From UBA5109 sp038148755 (GTDB lineage Bacteria > Pseudomonadota > Gammaproteobacteria > Pseudomonadales > Pseudohongiellaceae): DNA of 64,000 bases. The position numbers were made by a program, and so were the translations under genes. Below, piece after piece: positions 25,692 to 35,038 of the stretch; the first letter of the stretch is position 1; each line of letters begins with the position of its first letter. The stretch covers positions 15,183 to 79,182 of the forward strand of contig JAYQWA010000007.1 of NCBI GenBank assembly GCA_038148755.1. The letters run 5' to 3'. Below the pieces are notes generated by a model. That model saw nothing but the letters and a program-made list of their open reading frames with translations, ran no database searches and had not been told where the DNA came from.

Positions 25692-27224
25692 TTAAGATAT
25701 CTGACGGGTAGGGAGCTCAATACTGAGCTTCAGGCCGCCAAGTTTGGAATGTTCTGCTGTAATCGTACCTTCGTGAGCATCGACGATATTTTTACATATG
25801 GCCAGACCCAGGCCGGACCCCCCCTTTTTGCGATTACGGGAAGAGTCCATGCGATAAAGCCGGTCGAATAATTTTTGCAGGGCTTCATCGCTGACACCCG
25901 GTTCCGAATCTACCCAGGTCAGCAGTACTTTATCAGGGTACTCTTTGAGGGTGATTTTGAGTTCACCACCTTCATCAGTATAGCGACAGGTATTTTGCAG
26001 AAGATTGTCGAATAGCTGCTTGAGACGTTTAGGATCACCAAAGACATTAATAGCTTTCTTGTTCTTAAGTCCGGGTATTTTAAGAGAGACTTTGATGCCG
26101 TGTTGGGCAATCAGACTCTGATGCAGCTCCAGGGTTTGCTCCAGCAGGGCTTTGATATCGGTTTTTTCCTTCTCGTAAACTAGGGCGCCATTGTCAGACA
26201 TGGATAACTCATGCAGGTCATTGACCAGGTTATTTAAGTGCACTACTTCGTGATGCCAGGAATTAAGGCTTACGGGATCCAGCGGTCGGATGCCGTCCTG
26301 TGCGGCTTCAAGCTCACCTTGCAGTATGGCCAGCGGCGTTCTGAGTTCGTGAGAAATGTCGGCAATCCATTGCTGTCTGGCGACTTGATTCTGCTCCAGA
26401 GTATTAGCCAGGGTGTTAAAATCTTCTGACAATTGGCTCAGTTCATCCGAGCTGCGGATTTTTATGCGTGAGCTGTAATCACCGGCAGTCAAGGCGCGGG
26501 TACCAGCAACCAGATCACGGATGGGACGCACCATATAGCTTGCAGCTGGCAGAGCAATCAGGACAGAGATAACGACGAGTACAACTCCAAAAAGAAAGAA
26601 GGTATTTACCTGCCCTTCAACGAACAACTGATCAGCACGCTCGGATAGTTCCTGTCGGCTGGTTACCGCCAGATAGCCAACAATTTCATCCATGAACCTG
26701 AGAGGGTAAAGATTGGCCAGTGGCAGGGCTTCCGGGTCGCCGAACATGATTTCCTGGTTTTCATCCAGCAAGAGTAAATGTGGTCTGGCCGGGCTGTACT
26801 CAGATGAGAAATACCAGTCGTCATCGGCTAATAGGGCCGGGCGGCGGAAAGCGTCAATTGCACTGGGACCGGCACTGTTTGTCAGAATATTGCTGTCTTC
26901 TACGGCGGACTCAATAAGACGGAAGTTGGTGACCTGCCGGATTTCAAGTAACTGGCCGGGTTCGGCGGTACGCGCCACACTGTCTCTAATCAGAATATTC
27001 CAGAGACTGACATTGCCGCGTAATTTATCCCAGCGGTCACGGGCTGCATACCAAGCTTCCAGTCCATCAATCAGTGCGGGTACCTGCTGTTCTTCAATGC
27101 GGCTGATGTAGTCAATAAAGCCGGAATTAAACTGGGCCCGGCCAATACTGTACATCGAAATATAGACAATGATATGGGCTGAAAGTATCGCCAGCAGTAG
27201 TTTGTATTTAATGGTTAGCTTCAT
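25692..27224 (-). CDS. Sensor histidine kinase (BaeS-like)
   Basis: 510 residues from ATG 27224 (MKLTIKYKLLLAIL). First membrane helix near the N-terminus, a periplasmic sensor region of about 140 residues, second helix (FLFGVVLVVISVLIALPAASYMV), HAMP linker, and a HisKA domain with H292 in DISHELRTPLAIL. The ATPase domain follows: NLLQNTCRYT N box, DSEPGVSD and GGSGLGLAICKNI. A longer in-frame start at 27308 exists but has no support. First gene of the operon with the BaeR-like regulator and the transglycosylase. Confidence 0.9.
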   Translation of the reverse strand: MKLTIKYKLLLAILSAHIIVYISMYSIGRAQFNSGFIDYISRIEEQQVPALIDGLEAWYAARDRWDKLRGNVSLWNILIRDSVARTAEPGQLLEIRQVTNFRLIESAVEDSNILTNSAGPSAIDAFRRPALLADDDWYFSSEYSPARPHLLLLDENQEIMFGDPEALPLANLYPLRFMDEIVGYLAVTSRQELSERADQLFVEGQVNTFFLFGVVLVVISVLIALPAASYMVRPIRDLVAGTRALTAGDYSSRIKIRSSDELSQLSEDFNTLANTLEQNQVARQQWIADISHELRTPLAILQGELEAAQDGIRPLDPVSLNSWHHEVVHLNNLVNDLHELSMSDNGALVYEKEKTDIKALLEQTLELHQSLIAQHGIKVSLKIPGLKNKKAINVFGDPKRLKQLFDNLLQNTCRYTDEGGELKITLKEYPDKVLLTWVDSEPGVSDEALQKLFDRLYRMDSSRNRKKGGSGLGLAICKNIVDAHEGTITAEHSKLGGLKLSIELPTRQIS

Positions 27225-27545
27225 TATTTTCAGGTTTCTCGCCTTAATTGAGCTAACTATACTGGTGCTTAAGATAAAATCAGAGCTGCTTGGTGCGATG
27301 CGTAGCACATTTCATAATATTTGCACATTAAGCTCAGGCAGATATTCTGTTATTTCAACGTTATTGTGATACCAGTCTGCTATGCTAAGCTACGCGGATT
27401 AATAATGGTGGCAGGGCTGGAACATCAGGTGCTTAAATACCGTTATCAGCTATACCAGCCGTAAACCTGAAAATTCACCCAAACAAGTTGTTGAACAGCG
27501 TGAGTTTGGTTTGCGTAGAAGTGATGCTTCATAAATGAGAAAGCC
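27225..27545. other. 321-bp divergent gap, nothing recognised
   Basis: Separates the leftward two-component operon from the rightward lambda P-like gene and must carry promoters for both. I see no confident -35/-10 pair, palindrome or RNA gene. Confidence 0.45.
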
Positions 27546-28208
27546 GTGGCAATAAAAAAAGTAGACCAGCTGGTGGTATCAACGCAGCTTAAGCAGGGTA
27601 TGGATTCCGAAACAAAAGATTCCCGTCCTTCCAACGCAAAAAATTCCAGGGATCATGTCGATGCCATCAATCAGATGTTTGCGGAATTTGAACTGGCTTA
27701 TCATAACCAGTACCACAAAGCCTTTCCTGATGAAGGTGCATTGAGTCTGGCAAAAAAATACTGGTTGAGCAGTCTTACAGCTTTTTCACCTGAAGTGATT
27801 CTGGCTGCCACCCGCGAACTTGTTCTTAAGCAAACTTTTTTACCGACCCTGGCCAATGTCGTTGATGCCTGTAAAACAGGAATGAGCCTGTTTGGTTTGC
27901 CGCGTGCGCATGATGCCTATCTAGAAGCGTGTCGCTTGCCGACACCAAAAGCCTTGCAGAACTGGAGTCATCCAGCGGTATACCTGGCAGGAAAAAATAC
28001 CGGCTGGTTTGAACTGGCGAACCAGACAGAAGGGCAGATTTTTCCCTTATTTGAATATTATTACTCGCAATTGGTGCAACGTGTTTTGCAGGGTGAGGAA
28101 TTAACATTGAGCCCATCTGTACCCCTGCCTGAAACAGTCGATACACCACTGAGTTCAAAAGAAAATCAGTCTCGTCTACAGGAATTGAAAAATAATTTGA
28201 AGTTATAG
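27546..28208 (+). CDS. Lambda P-like replication protein (possible helicase loader)
   Basis: 220 residues, cytosolic. The region AINQMFAEFELAYHNQYHKAF followed by DEGALSLAKKYWLSSLTAF, then VILAATRELVLKQTFLPTLANVVDACK, has the layout of the phage lambda P family (FLP...F...C near the middle), which loads the DnaB helicase. The C-terminal part is less conserved. GTG start at 27546 is preceded by GAGAAAG; an alternative ATG is at 27600. It is a single gene, not surrounded by phage genes. Whether it loads the chromosomal helicase is an open inference. Confidence 0.55.
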   Translation: MAIKKVDQLVVSTQLKQGMDSETKDSRPSNAKNSRDHVDAINQMFAEFELAYHNQYHKAFPDEGALSLAKKYWLSSLTAFSPEVILAATRELVLKQTFLPTLANVVDACKTGMSLFGLPRAHDAYLEACRLPTPKALQNWSHPAVYLAGKNTGWFELANQTEGQIFPLFEYYYSQLVQRVLQGEELTLSPSVPLPETVDTPLSSKENQSRLQELKNNLKL

Positions 28209-28260
28209 GAAGAAAGGTTTATTAAATTAGAAGTTCCTTTTCCCAAACCAAAGATATTGA

Positions 28261-28385
28261 AAAAACGTTATGAGCGCAGGCAAGACAAGGCAAAAATCAG
28301 TTCTGGGAAACGAGTTTACAGAGCCAGTAAATGAGTTTTTCAGAACTGATTTTTAATGATGTATTGTCAAGCGTAATAGTTTTTA
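28261..28385 (-). repeat. Structured 3'-end repeat, copy 5 (after ettA)
   Basis: Reverse orientation, sense for ettA. Outer stem pairs plus-strand AAAAAC (28261-28266) with GTTTTT (28379-28384), which overlaps the ettA stop (28383-28385). The long stem AAAAATCAGTTCTG (28292-28305) pairs perfectly with 28341-28354. The apical loop carries GAGTTTACA and AGTAAATGAG; mini-stem TTTAC (28315-28319) with GTAAA (28327-28331). The short helix next to the GCTTG box is GACAA with TTGCC, one mismatch, the weakest of the set. Confidence 0.8.
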
Positions 28386-30047
28386 GCCAAGTTTTTTGTA
28401 TTTGACGCGAGTTGGTTCCTCATCTCCTTTGCGTTTTTTCCGGTCCTCCTCATAATCCGAATAATTGCCCTCGTGAAAAACGACTTCACTGCCTCCTTCA
28501 AAAGCCAGGATGTGAGTGGCAATCCTGTCCAGAAACCAGCGGTCATGGGAAACCACAATCACGGTGCCGGGAAAAGCCAGCAAGCCTTCATCCAGAGCAC
28601 GCAGGGTTTCAATATCAAGATCGTTGGTTGGCTCGTCGAGTAAAAGTACGTTAGCGCCGCGTTTTAACAGCTTGGCCAGATGCAGCCGGTTTCGTTCACC
28701 ACCCGATAGCTGTTTAACCAGTTTTTGCTGATCGCTGCCTTTAAAATTGAAACGCCCGACATAGGCACGCGAAGAAATTTCATAAGTGCCAATCTGCAGG
28801 GTATCCAGACCATCGGAGACTTCCTGCCAGACAGTATTTTCTCCATTCAGTTCATCACGACTCTGGTCAACATAAGCCATGTCGACTGTCTCGCCGATAT
28901 GAATGGCTCCGGAATCCGGCTGCTCCTGATTCATCAGCATTTTCAGAAAAGTTGTTTTACCGGCACCGTTACCACCGATAATGCCGACGATGCTGCCACG
29001 CGGAATAGTCAGGCTGAGCTTATCAATAAGCGTTTTATCACCAAAACTTTTACTGATGTTGTCGACTTCTATGACCCGTTCCCCCAGGCGGGGGCCGGGT
29101 GGAATATAGAGCTCAAGTGTTTCATTGCGGGCCTGGAATTCTTTTGAGGATAACTCTTCAAAGCGAGCCAGCCGCGCCTTGCTTTTAGACTGGCGCCCCT
29201 TGGGATTGGCTCTTACCCATTCCAGTTCATTCTTGATGGTTTTGGCAATAGAGGCCTGTTGTTTTTCCTCTATTTCCAGACGTTTTTCTTTGGCTTCAAG
29301 CCAGTCGCTGTAGTTACCTTCATAGGGAATACCATGACCTCGATCCAGTTCCAGGATCCAGCCGGCAGCCTGATCCAGAAAATAGCGGTCATGCGTAATG
29401 GCAACGACGGTTCCAGGATAGTCCTGCAGAAATTTTTCCATCCAGGCGACAGAAGCGGCATCCAGATGGTTGGTTGGCTCATCCAGCAGGAGCATGTCGG
29501 GCTTGGATAAGAGTAGACGACAAAGGGCAACCCGGCGTTTTTCTCCACCGGAGAGTTTGGTGACATCGGCCTCCCAGGGAGGCAGACGCAAGGCGTCAGC
29601 GGCAATTTCGAGTGTGCGTTCCAGATCCCAGCCACCATTGGCATCAATCTGCGCCTGCAATGTGCCCTGTCTTTCCAGCAAGGCATTCATTTCATCATCA
29701 TCCATGGGTTCAGCAAACTTATCACTGATGCTGTTGAACTCATCGACCAGGTCTTTAATTTCCCGAATACCATCTTCTACATTGCCTTTTACGTCTTTTG
29801 CAGGATCAAGTTCCGGTTCCTGCGGCAGGTAGCCGACTTTCAGTTCAGGTTGAGGCCTGGCTTCGCCATGAAAGTCCTTATCTACACCAGCCATGATTCG
29901 AAGCAGGGTGGATTTGCCGGCACCATTCAGACCCAATACGCCAATTTTGGCGCCGGGGAAAAATGAAAGAGAAATATCTTTTAGAATTTCACGCTTGGGT
30001 GGTACAACCTTACCTACCCGGTTCATGGTGTAAACGAATTGAGCCAT
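28383..30047 (-). CDS. ettA: Energy-dependent translational throttle protein EttA (ABC-F)
   Basis: ABC-F protein that binds the ribosomal E site and gates the first peptide bond according to the ATP/ADP ratio. 554 residues, normal length. Two nucleotide-binding domains: Walker A GLNGAGKST and GGNGAGKTT, signatures KLSGGEKRR and QLSGGERNR, both with DEPTNHLD / DEPTNDLD Walker B. The EttA-type arm and the linker WVRANPKGRQSKSKARL are present. The stop lies in repeat copy 5. Divergent from glyA. Confidence 0.96.
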   Translation of the reverse strand: MAQFVYTMNRVGKVVPPKREILKDISLSFFPGAKIGVLGLNGAGKSTLLRIMAGVDKDFHGEARPQPELKVGYLPQEPELDPAKDVKGNVEDGIREIKDLVDEFNSISDKFAEPMDDDEMNALLERQGTLQAQIDANGGWDLERTLEIAADALRLPPWEADVTKLSGGEKRRVALCRLLLSKPDMLLLDEPTNHLDAASVAWMEKFLQDYPGTVVAITHDRYFLDQAAGWILELDRGHGIPYEGNYSDWLEAKEKRLEIEEKQQASIAKTIKNELEWVRANPKGRQSKSKARLARFEELSSKEFQARNETLELYIPPGPRLGERVIEVDNISKSFGDKTLIDKLSLTIPRGSIVGIIGGNGAGKTTFLKMLMNQEQPDSGAIHIGETVDMAYVDQSRDELNGENTVWQEVSDGLDTLQIGTYEISSRAYVGRFNFKGSDQQKLVKQLSGGERNRLHLAKLLKRGANVLLLDEPTNDLDIETLRALDEGLLAFPGTVIVVSHDRWFLDRIATHILAFEGGSEVVFHEGNYSDYEEDRKKRKGDEEPTRVKYKKLG

Positions 30048-30210
30048 TAATTTAATTCCTGCCAGCTTGATTTAGAAAAGATTAAACTAACTATTTTATT
30101 CTTACCGGGAGCGAAAGTAAGGTAGAATAACGCTTTTTTTACAGAACCCAGCTTACATTTCCAGATTTGCTCTATTTTGCCTGACCAAAAACATAAACCC
30201 GAGGAGAAAA

Positions 30211-31467
30211 ATGTTAACTAAAGATATGACTATTGCCGGTTTTGACGATGAACTGGAAGCAGCGATGTCCGCAGAAGCCTTGAGACAACAGGAGCATATT
30301 GAACTGATTGCTTCTGAAAACTATGCCAGCCCACGGGTTCAGGAAGCGCAGGGTTCTGTCCTGACCAATAAGTATGCAGAGGGTTACCCAGGCAAGCGTT
30401 ATTACGGGGGCTGTGAATATGTCGATATTGTTGAAAATCTGGCAATTGAAAGAGCCAAAGCCCTCTTTGGCGCCGGTTATGCGAATGTACAGGCACATTC
30501 GGGTTCACAGGCAAATTCAGCGGTGTTTCTGGCACTGTTGAAACCAGGTGATACTTTGCTGGGTATGAGTCTGGCAGATGGCGGTCACCTGACTCATGGA
30601 GCTGCAGTTTCCTCATCCGGACGTATCTATAATGCAGTGCAATACGGTTTAAACAGCGAAACCGGCGAAATTGATTATGAACAGGTTGAAGCACTGGCGC
30701 TTCAGCATAAACCCAAACTGGTCATCGCCGGGTTTTCGGCGTACTCAAGAATTGTCGACTGGCAACGTATGCGGGATATCGCTGACAAGGTAGGGGCCTA
30801 TCTGATGGTTGATATGGCTCATGTAGCTGGTCTGGTTGCCGCTGGAGAATACCCAAGTCCAGTTAAAATTGCGCACGTTACCACTTCAACTACTCATAAA
30901 ACTTTAAGAGGTCCACGTGGTGGTCTGATCCTGACCCCGGGTGATGATGAAGAACTCAATAAGCGACTGAACTTTGCTATCTTCCCTGAAAGTCAGGGCG
31001 GTCCTTTAATGCATGTCATCGCCGCCAAGGCGGTTGCATTTAAAGAAGCCATGTCAGATGAATTTAAAACTTACCAGCAGCAGGTGCTAAAAAATGCCCG
31101 GGCCATGGTTGATGTTTTCATCGAGCGTGGTTTTGACATTATTTCCGGCGGAACCGATGACCATTTGTTTCTGCTCAGTCTTGTTGGTCGGGAAGTAACA
31201 GGTAAAGATGCCGAGGAAACGCTGGGTCGTGCCAACATTACAGTCAATAAGAATGCAGTGCCGAATGATCCGCGATCACCATTTGTTACCAGCGGTTTGC
31301 GTTTAGGTTCACCGGCAGTAACCACCCGCGGTTTTGGTGAGGAAGAAGTTAAGGAAATGTCAAACTGGATGTGCGATATACTGGATGACATTGAAAATGA
31401 AGAACTCATACAGTCAGTTAAACAGAAAGTACTGGCGTTGTGTGCAAAATTTCCGGTTTATAAATAA
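30211..31467 (+). CDS. glyA: Serine hydroxymethyltransferase
   Basis: PLP enzyme that interconverts serine and glycine and loads one-carbon units onto tetrahydrofolate. 418 residues. IELIASENYASPRVQEAQGS at the N-terminus, PLP lysine K230 in TTHKTLRGPRGG, and GLRLGSPAVTTRGF near the end. Strong ribosome site GAGGAGAAAA. Leads the gene block that runs through nrdR and the riboflavin genes; nrdR starts 21 bp after its stop. Confidence 0.97.
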   Translation: MLTKDMTIAGFDDELEAAMSAEALRQQEHIELIASENYASPRVQEAQGSVLTNKYAEGYPGKRYYGGCEYVDIVENLAIERAKALFGAGYANVQAHSGSQANSAVFLALLKPGDTLLGMSLADGGHLTHGAAVSSSGRIYNAVQYGLNSETGEIDYEQVEALALQHKPKLVIAGFSAYSRIVDWQRMRDIADKVGAYLMVDMAHVAGLVAAGEYPSPVKIAHVTTSTTHKTLRGPRGGLILTPGDDEELNKRLNFAIFPESQGGPLMHVIAAKAVAFKEAMSDEFKTYQQQVLKNARAMVDVFIERGFDIISGGTDDHLFLLSLVGREVTGKDAEETLGRANITVNKNAVPNDPRSPFVTSGLRLGSPAVTTRGFGEEEVKEMSNWMCDILDDIENEELIQSVKQKVLALCAKFPVYK

Positions 31468-31488
31468 AGCAATAATGGTTTTAAGCTG

Positions 31489-31956
31489 ATGCATTGTCCT
31501 TTTTGCCATGCTACAGATACAAAAGTCATTGATTCGCGTCTGGTTGCCGAAGGTAATCAGGTGCGTCGCCGTCGCGAATGTTTAACCTGCAATGAGCGGT
31601 TTACAACTTTTGAAGGCGCCGAATTATTAATGCCAAGAGTTATCAAGCAGAATGGTGACCGGGAACCTTTTAATGAAGATAAACTGCGTAAAGGGATTTT
31701 AAAAGCGCTGGAAAAAAGACCGGTGAGCATGGATCAGGTTGAAGAAGCCTTAACCCATATTAATCATGCTCTGCGTGCTTCGGGTGAGCGGGAAGTATCC
31801 AGTGACCTGGTTGGAGAGAAAGTGATGCAGGAATTACGCAAGCTGGATGAAGTTGCGTATGTGCGTTTTGCTTCTGTCTACAGAAGCTTCAAGGATTTGA
31901 ATGAATTCAGAGAAGCCATTGATAACATCGCACAATCATCAAGAGATAAAGTCTAA
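31489..31956 (+). CDS. nrdR: Transcriptional repressor NrdR
   Basis: Repressor of ribonucleotide reductase genes that senses (d)ATP. 155 residues: N-terminal zinc ribbon with C3, C6, C31 and C34 (HCPFC, RRRECLTC), then an ATP-cone domain starting MPRVIKQNGDREPFNEDKL. Placed between glyA and ribD, its usual position in gammaproteobacteria. No NrdR box is evident in this window, so its targets lie elsewhere. Confidence 0.96.
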   Translation: MHCPFCHATDTKVIDSRLVAEGNQVRRRRECLTCNERFTTFEGAELLMPRVIKQNGDREPFNEDKLRKGILKALEKRPVSMDQVEEALTHINHALRASGEREVSSDLVGEKVMQELRKLDEVAYVRFASVYRSFKDLNEFREAIDNIAQSSRDKV

Positions 31957-32074
31957 CTATAAAATCTAATTAATGTCTCACAATAAATTGAAGGCAATTT
32001 AGTTCTCTTTATGTGAATGCTTACATTTATTTTATTGTTACCTTGTCGTGACTGTTTCGGCAGAATAATTAACT

Positions 32075-33196
32075 ATGTCAATGAATAATACTGATACAAC
32101 ATACATGCAGCGTTGTATAGAGCTTGCTTTAAAAGGGGAGTCCAGCAGTAAGCCGAATCCTCGTGTGGGTTGTATCATTGTCAAAGACGGTCAGGTGATC
32201 GCAGAAGGCTGGCATCAGTTTGCCGGAGAAATGCATGCAGAGGTGCACGCCTTGAATCAACTGGGTGCTTCTGCTTCAGGCTCAAGTTTATATGTGACAC
32301 TTGAGCCTTGTTCGCATCATGGTAAAACTGCCCCCTGCTGTGATGCCATTATAGCTGCAGGGGTCAGCAAAGTGGTTTATGGCATGATTGATCCGAACCC
32401 CGAAGTCGCAGGCAAAGGTATCAATAAATTAAAAGCCGTAGGGGTTGAAGTTGTAGGCCCTTTATTGGCAGAACAGTGTGCTGAACTTAATCCTGGTTTT
32501 ATCAAAAGAATGACCAGCGCATTGCCTTATGTGCGCTGCAAGATGGCGATGAGTTCTGATGGTAGAACAGCCATGGCCAGTGGTGAAAGTAAGTGGATAA
32601 CTGGTGAAGAAGCACGACAGGATGTGCAACTTTGGCGGGCCAGAAGCAGTGCCATTATTACAGGTATTGGTACGATACTGGCAGACGACCCTTCCCTGAA
32701 TGCTCGAGTGGAAGGCATTGAATTTAAACAACCCTTGCGGGTGATTTGTGATTCCCAAATGCGTTTACCTGCTAATGCCAAAACCTTGAAGACTCCCGGT
32801 GAAATTTTATTGGTAACGGCTACAGAAAAAGTATTTCAAAAACCTGCAGATCAAAAAAACACAGATACGGTAGCCAAGCTGGAACAACTTGCTTTGCCAG
32901 GTAGCGATAATGAAATTGATTTACAGGCTTTATTGCTTTATCTGGCGCAGGAAAAAGAATGTAATGAAGTTTTGGTTGAAGCAGGTTCAACCCTGGCAGG
33001 GGCATTTATTAAAGCAGGTCTGGTAGATGAAATAATTCTTTATATGGCGCCAAAACTTTTAGGCCATAATGGGTTGCCCTTGTTTACGATTCCAGGTCTT
33101 GAAAATATGGAAGATCGCATAGAACTTGAATATACCGATGTGTCTTTACTCGGTAAAGACTGTAGAATGCGCGTCCGTGTTTTAAAAAATCACTAA
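32075..33196 (+). CDS. ribD: Bifunctional riboflavin deaminase/reductase
   Basis: Deaminates and then reduces the pyrimidine intermediate in riboflavin synthesis. 373 residues. N-terminal zinc deaminase with H54 and E56 (HAEVHAL) and C79/C88 (PCSHHGKTAPCC). The C-terminal NADPH reductase begins RCKMAMSSDGRTAM and contains LLVEAGSTLAGAF-type motif. Followed after 13 bp by ribE. No FMN riboswitch is apparent upstream. Confidence 0.95.
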   Translation: MSMNNTDTTYMQRCIELALKGESSSKPNPRVGCIIVKDGQVIAEGWHQFAGEMHAEVHALNQLGASASGSSLYVTLEPCSHHGKTAPCCDAIIAAGVSKVVYGMIDPNPEVAGKGINKLKAVGVEVVGPLLAEQCAELNPGFIKRMTSALPYVRCKMAMSSDGRTAMASGESKWITGEEARQDVQLWRARSSAIITGIGTILADDPSLNARVEGIEFKQPLRVICDSQMRLPANAKTLKTPGEILLVTATEKVFQKPADQKNTDTVAKLEQLALPGSDNEIDLQALLLYLAQEKECNEVLVEAGSTLAGAFIKAGLVDEIILYMAPKLLGHNGLPLFTIPGLENMEDRIELEYTDVSLLGKDCRMRVRVLKNH

Positions 33197-33209
33197 AAAA
33201 AAATCGAAT

Positions 33210-33878
33210 ATGTTTACTGGCATCATTGAGGCGACCGGCACAATTAAAACACTCAGCAAAAGTGCAGAGGGTTGTTGTCTGGAAATTGCTTCAGACAAGC
33301 TGGATTTTTCCGGCACTGGTTTAGGTGACAGTATTGCCATCAGCGGTGTTTGCCTTACCGTAACTGAACTGCAAGTTGCGAGCTTCAAGGCAGATGTTTC
33401 AAATGAAACTTTACAGTGCACTAATCTGGGCGATCTGAAAGAAGGCGATGCAGTAAATTTGGAGCAATCCCTGAAGGCGGAAAGCAGATTAGGCGGACAT
33501 TTGGTCAGCGGTCATGTTGATGGTCTGGCAACTTTAGATAACAAGGAATGTGACGGCGACAGTCTGCAACTGGTTTTTTCCGCTCCACCTGAACTGGCTC
33601 ATTATATTGCCCGTAAAGGTTCGGTTTGTCTTGACGGAGTTAGTTTGACAGTCAACTGGGTAAATGGTGTTAACTTTTCAGTAAATATAATTCCGCATAC
33701 CGCCAGCGAAACAACCATACATGAATATGAAATTGGTCGGCAGGTTAATCTGGAGGTTGATTTGATCAGTCGCTACCTTGAACGACTATTACAAAAAAAT
33801 GAACTTGCCGGGACTTCTGCAAGTGCTTCAGCTGGTTTGACTGTAGAAAAACTAAAGGCAAGCGGGTTTATTAAATAA
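33210..33878 (+). CDS. ribE: Riboflavin synthase alpha chain
   Basis: Dismutates two 6,7-dimethyl-8-ribityllumazine molecules to riboflavin. 222 residues, with the two tandem lumazine-binding barrels: MFTGIIEATGTI and GDSIAISGVCLTV in the first, LGGHLVSGHVDGL and KGSVCLDGVSLTV in the second. Its TAA stop overlaps the ATG of the next gene by one base (TAATG). Gene naming follows the ribE = riboflavin synthase use. Confidence 0.95.
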   Translation: MFTGIIEATGTIKTLSKSAEGCCLEIASDKLDFSGTGLGDSIAISGVCLTVTELQVASFKADVSNETLQCTNLGDLKEGDAVNLEQSLKAESRLGGHLVSGHVDGLATLDNKECDGDSLQLVFSAPPELAHYIARKGSVCLDGVSLTVNWVNGVNFSVNIIPHTASETTIHEYEIGRQVNLEVDLISRYLERLLQKNELAGTSASASAGLTVEKLKASGFIK

Positions 33879-34996
33879 TGCAACTGAACAGCACACAGGA
33901 ACTTATCGAAGATATCCGTCAGGGCAAAATGGTTGTCCTGATGGATGATGAAGATAGGGAAAATGAAGGTGATATTGTTATCGCTGCGGATAAAGTCAGT
34001 GCTGCAGAAATTAATTTTATGGCAACGCATGCGCGTGGACTGATCTGTCTGACGCTAACTGAAAAAACCTGTCAGCAATTACAACTGCCTTTAATGGTCA
34101 GTGCTAACCGAACTTCTTTTGGTACTAATTTTACGGTTTCCATAGAAGCTGCCGAGGGAGTGACTACAGGAATATCTGCTGCAGACAGAGCGCGAACTGT
34201 TCAGGCTGCTGTTGCGCCAGGTGCCGTGCCTGCGGATATTGTTCAGCCCGGTCATATATTTCCTCTGATGGCAAAAGAAGGCGGTGTATTGCGCCGAGCC
34301 GGGCATACAGAGGCGGGTTGTGATCTGGCAAGAATGGCAGGGCTGTCACCGGCTGCTGTAATTTGTGAAGTAATGAATGCCGATGGCTCCATGGCCAGAA
34401 GATCCGATCTGGAAAAGTTTGCACAGGCACATGGATTGAAAATAGGCACGATCATGGATCTGGTGCATTACCGGATAGCCAATGAGCAAACGGTTGAACG
34501 GGTGCAGCACTACGACTTGCCAACACAATACGGTGATTTCAGTATCCATTGTTATCGCGATACGATAAAGGAAGGAGCGCCTGTCCATCTGGCTTTGGTG
34601 AAAGGCAATATTAAAAAAGAAGAACCCGTTCTGGTGCGGGTTTTGGTGACTAATGTTGTCAGGGATTTACTTGGTGTAAAAAATTCCAGACGTGCCAGTT
34701 GGTCTTTACAGCAGGCAATGGAAAAAATTAATCAAGAAGGTAGTGGCGTTGTGGTTATTCTGGCAGGAGAACAGAATAATAATGATGTGCTGGAACAGCT
34801 AAGAAATCTCAGCGAGCCAGATGCAGGAAAAATATCTGAGAGGGTGTCGCAAGGTGTTTTTCTGAATGTCGGAACCGGTTCTCAGATACTCAGAGATCTG
34901 GGTGTTGGTAAAATGAGACTGATGAGCTATCCGACCAAATATGCTATTTCAGGTTTTGACCTGGAAGTTGTGGAATATATTCCATGCGAAGAATAA
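33878..34996 (+). CDS. ribBX: DHBP synthase with degenerate GTP cyclohydrolase II-like domain (RibBX type)
   Basis: 372 residues. The N-terminal domain (to about 200) is a complete 3,4-dihydroxy-2-butanone 4-phosphate synthase: MDDEDRENEGDIVIAA, THARGLICLTL, GHIFPLMAKEGGVLRRAGHTEA. The C-terminal half looks like GTP cyclohydrolase II but lacks the zinc-binding cysteines (normally a CxxD/CDC region); here the equivalent stretch is VLVTNVVRDLLGVKN. So it cannot be a normal cyclohydrolase, and matches the RibBX architecture known from Shewanella and relatives. A real RibA must be elsewhere in the genome. Confidence 0.9.
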   Translation: MQLNSTQELIEDIRQGKMVVLMDDEDRENEGDIVIAADKVSAAEINFMATHARGLICLTLTEKTCQQLQLPLMVSANRTSFGTNFTVSIEAAEGVTTGISAADRARTVQAAVAPGAVPADIVQPGHIFPLMAKEGGVLRRAGHTEAGCDLARMAGLSPAAVICEVMNADGSMARRSDLEKFAQAHGLKIGTIMDLVHYRIANEQTVERVQHYDLPTQYGDFSIHCYRDTIKEGAPVHLALVKGNIKKEEPVLVRVLVTNVVRDLLGVKNSRRASWSLQQAMEKINQEGSGVVVILAGEQNNNDVLEQLRNLSEPDAGKISERVSQGVFLNVGTGSQILRDLGVGKMRLMSYPTKYAISGFDLEVVEYIPCEE

Positions 34997-35038
34997 GCTG
35001 GTTGGTATAGATAAAATAAGACTGGGTCAGAGAAGAAT

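Noticed and set aside
31957..32074. FMN riboswitch before ribD
   Set aside because: No RFN-element segments in this gap or the other rib gaps; too short.
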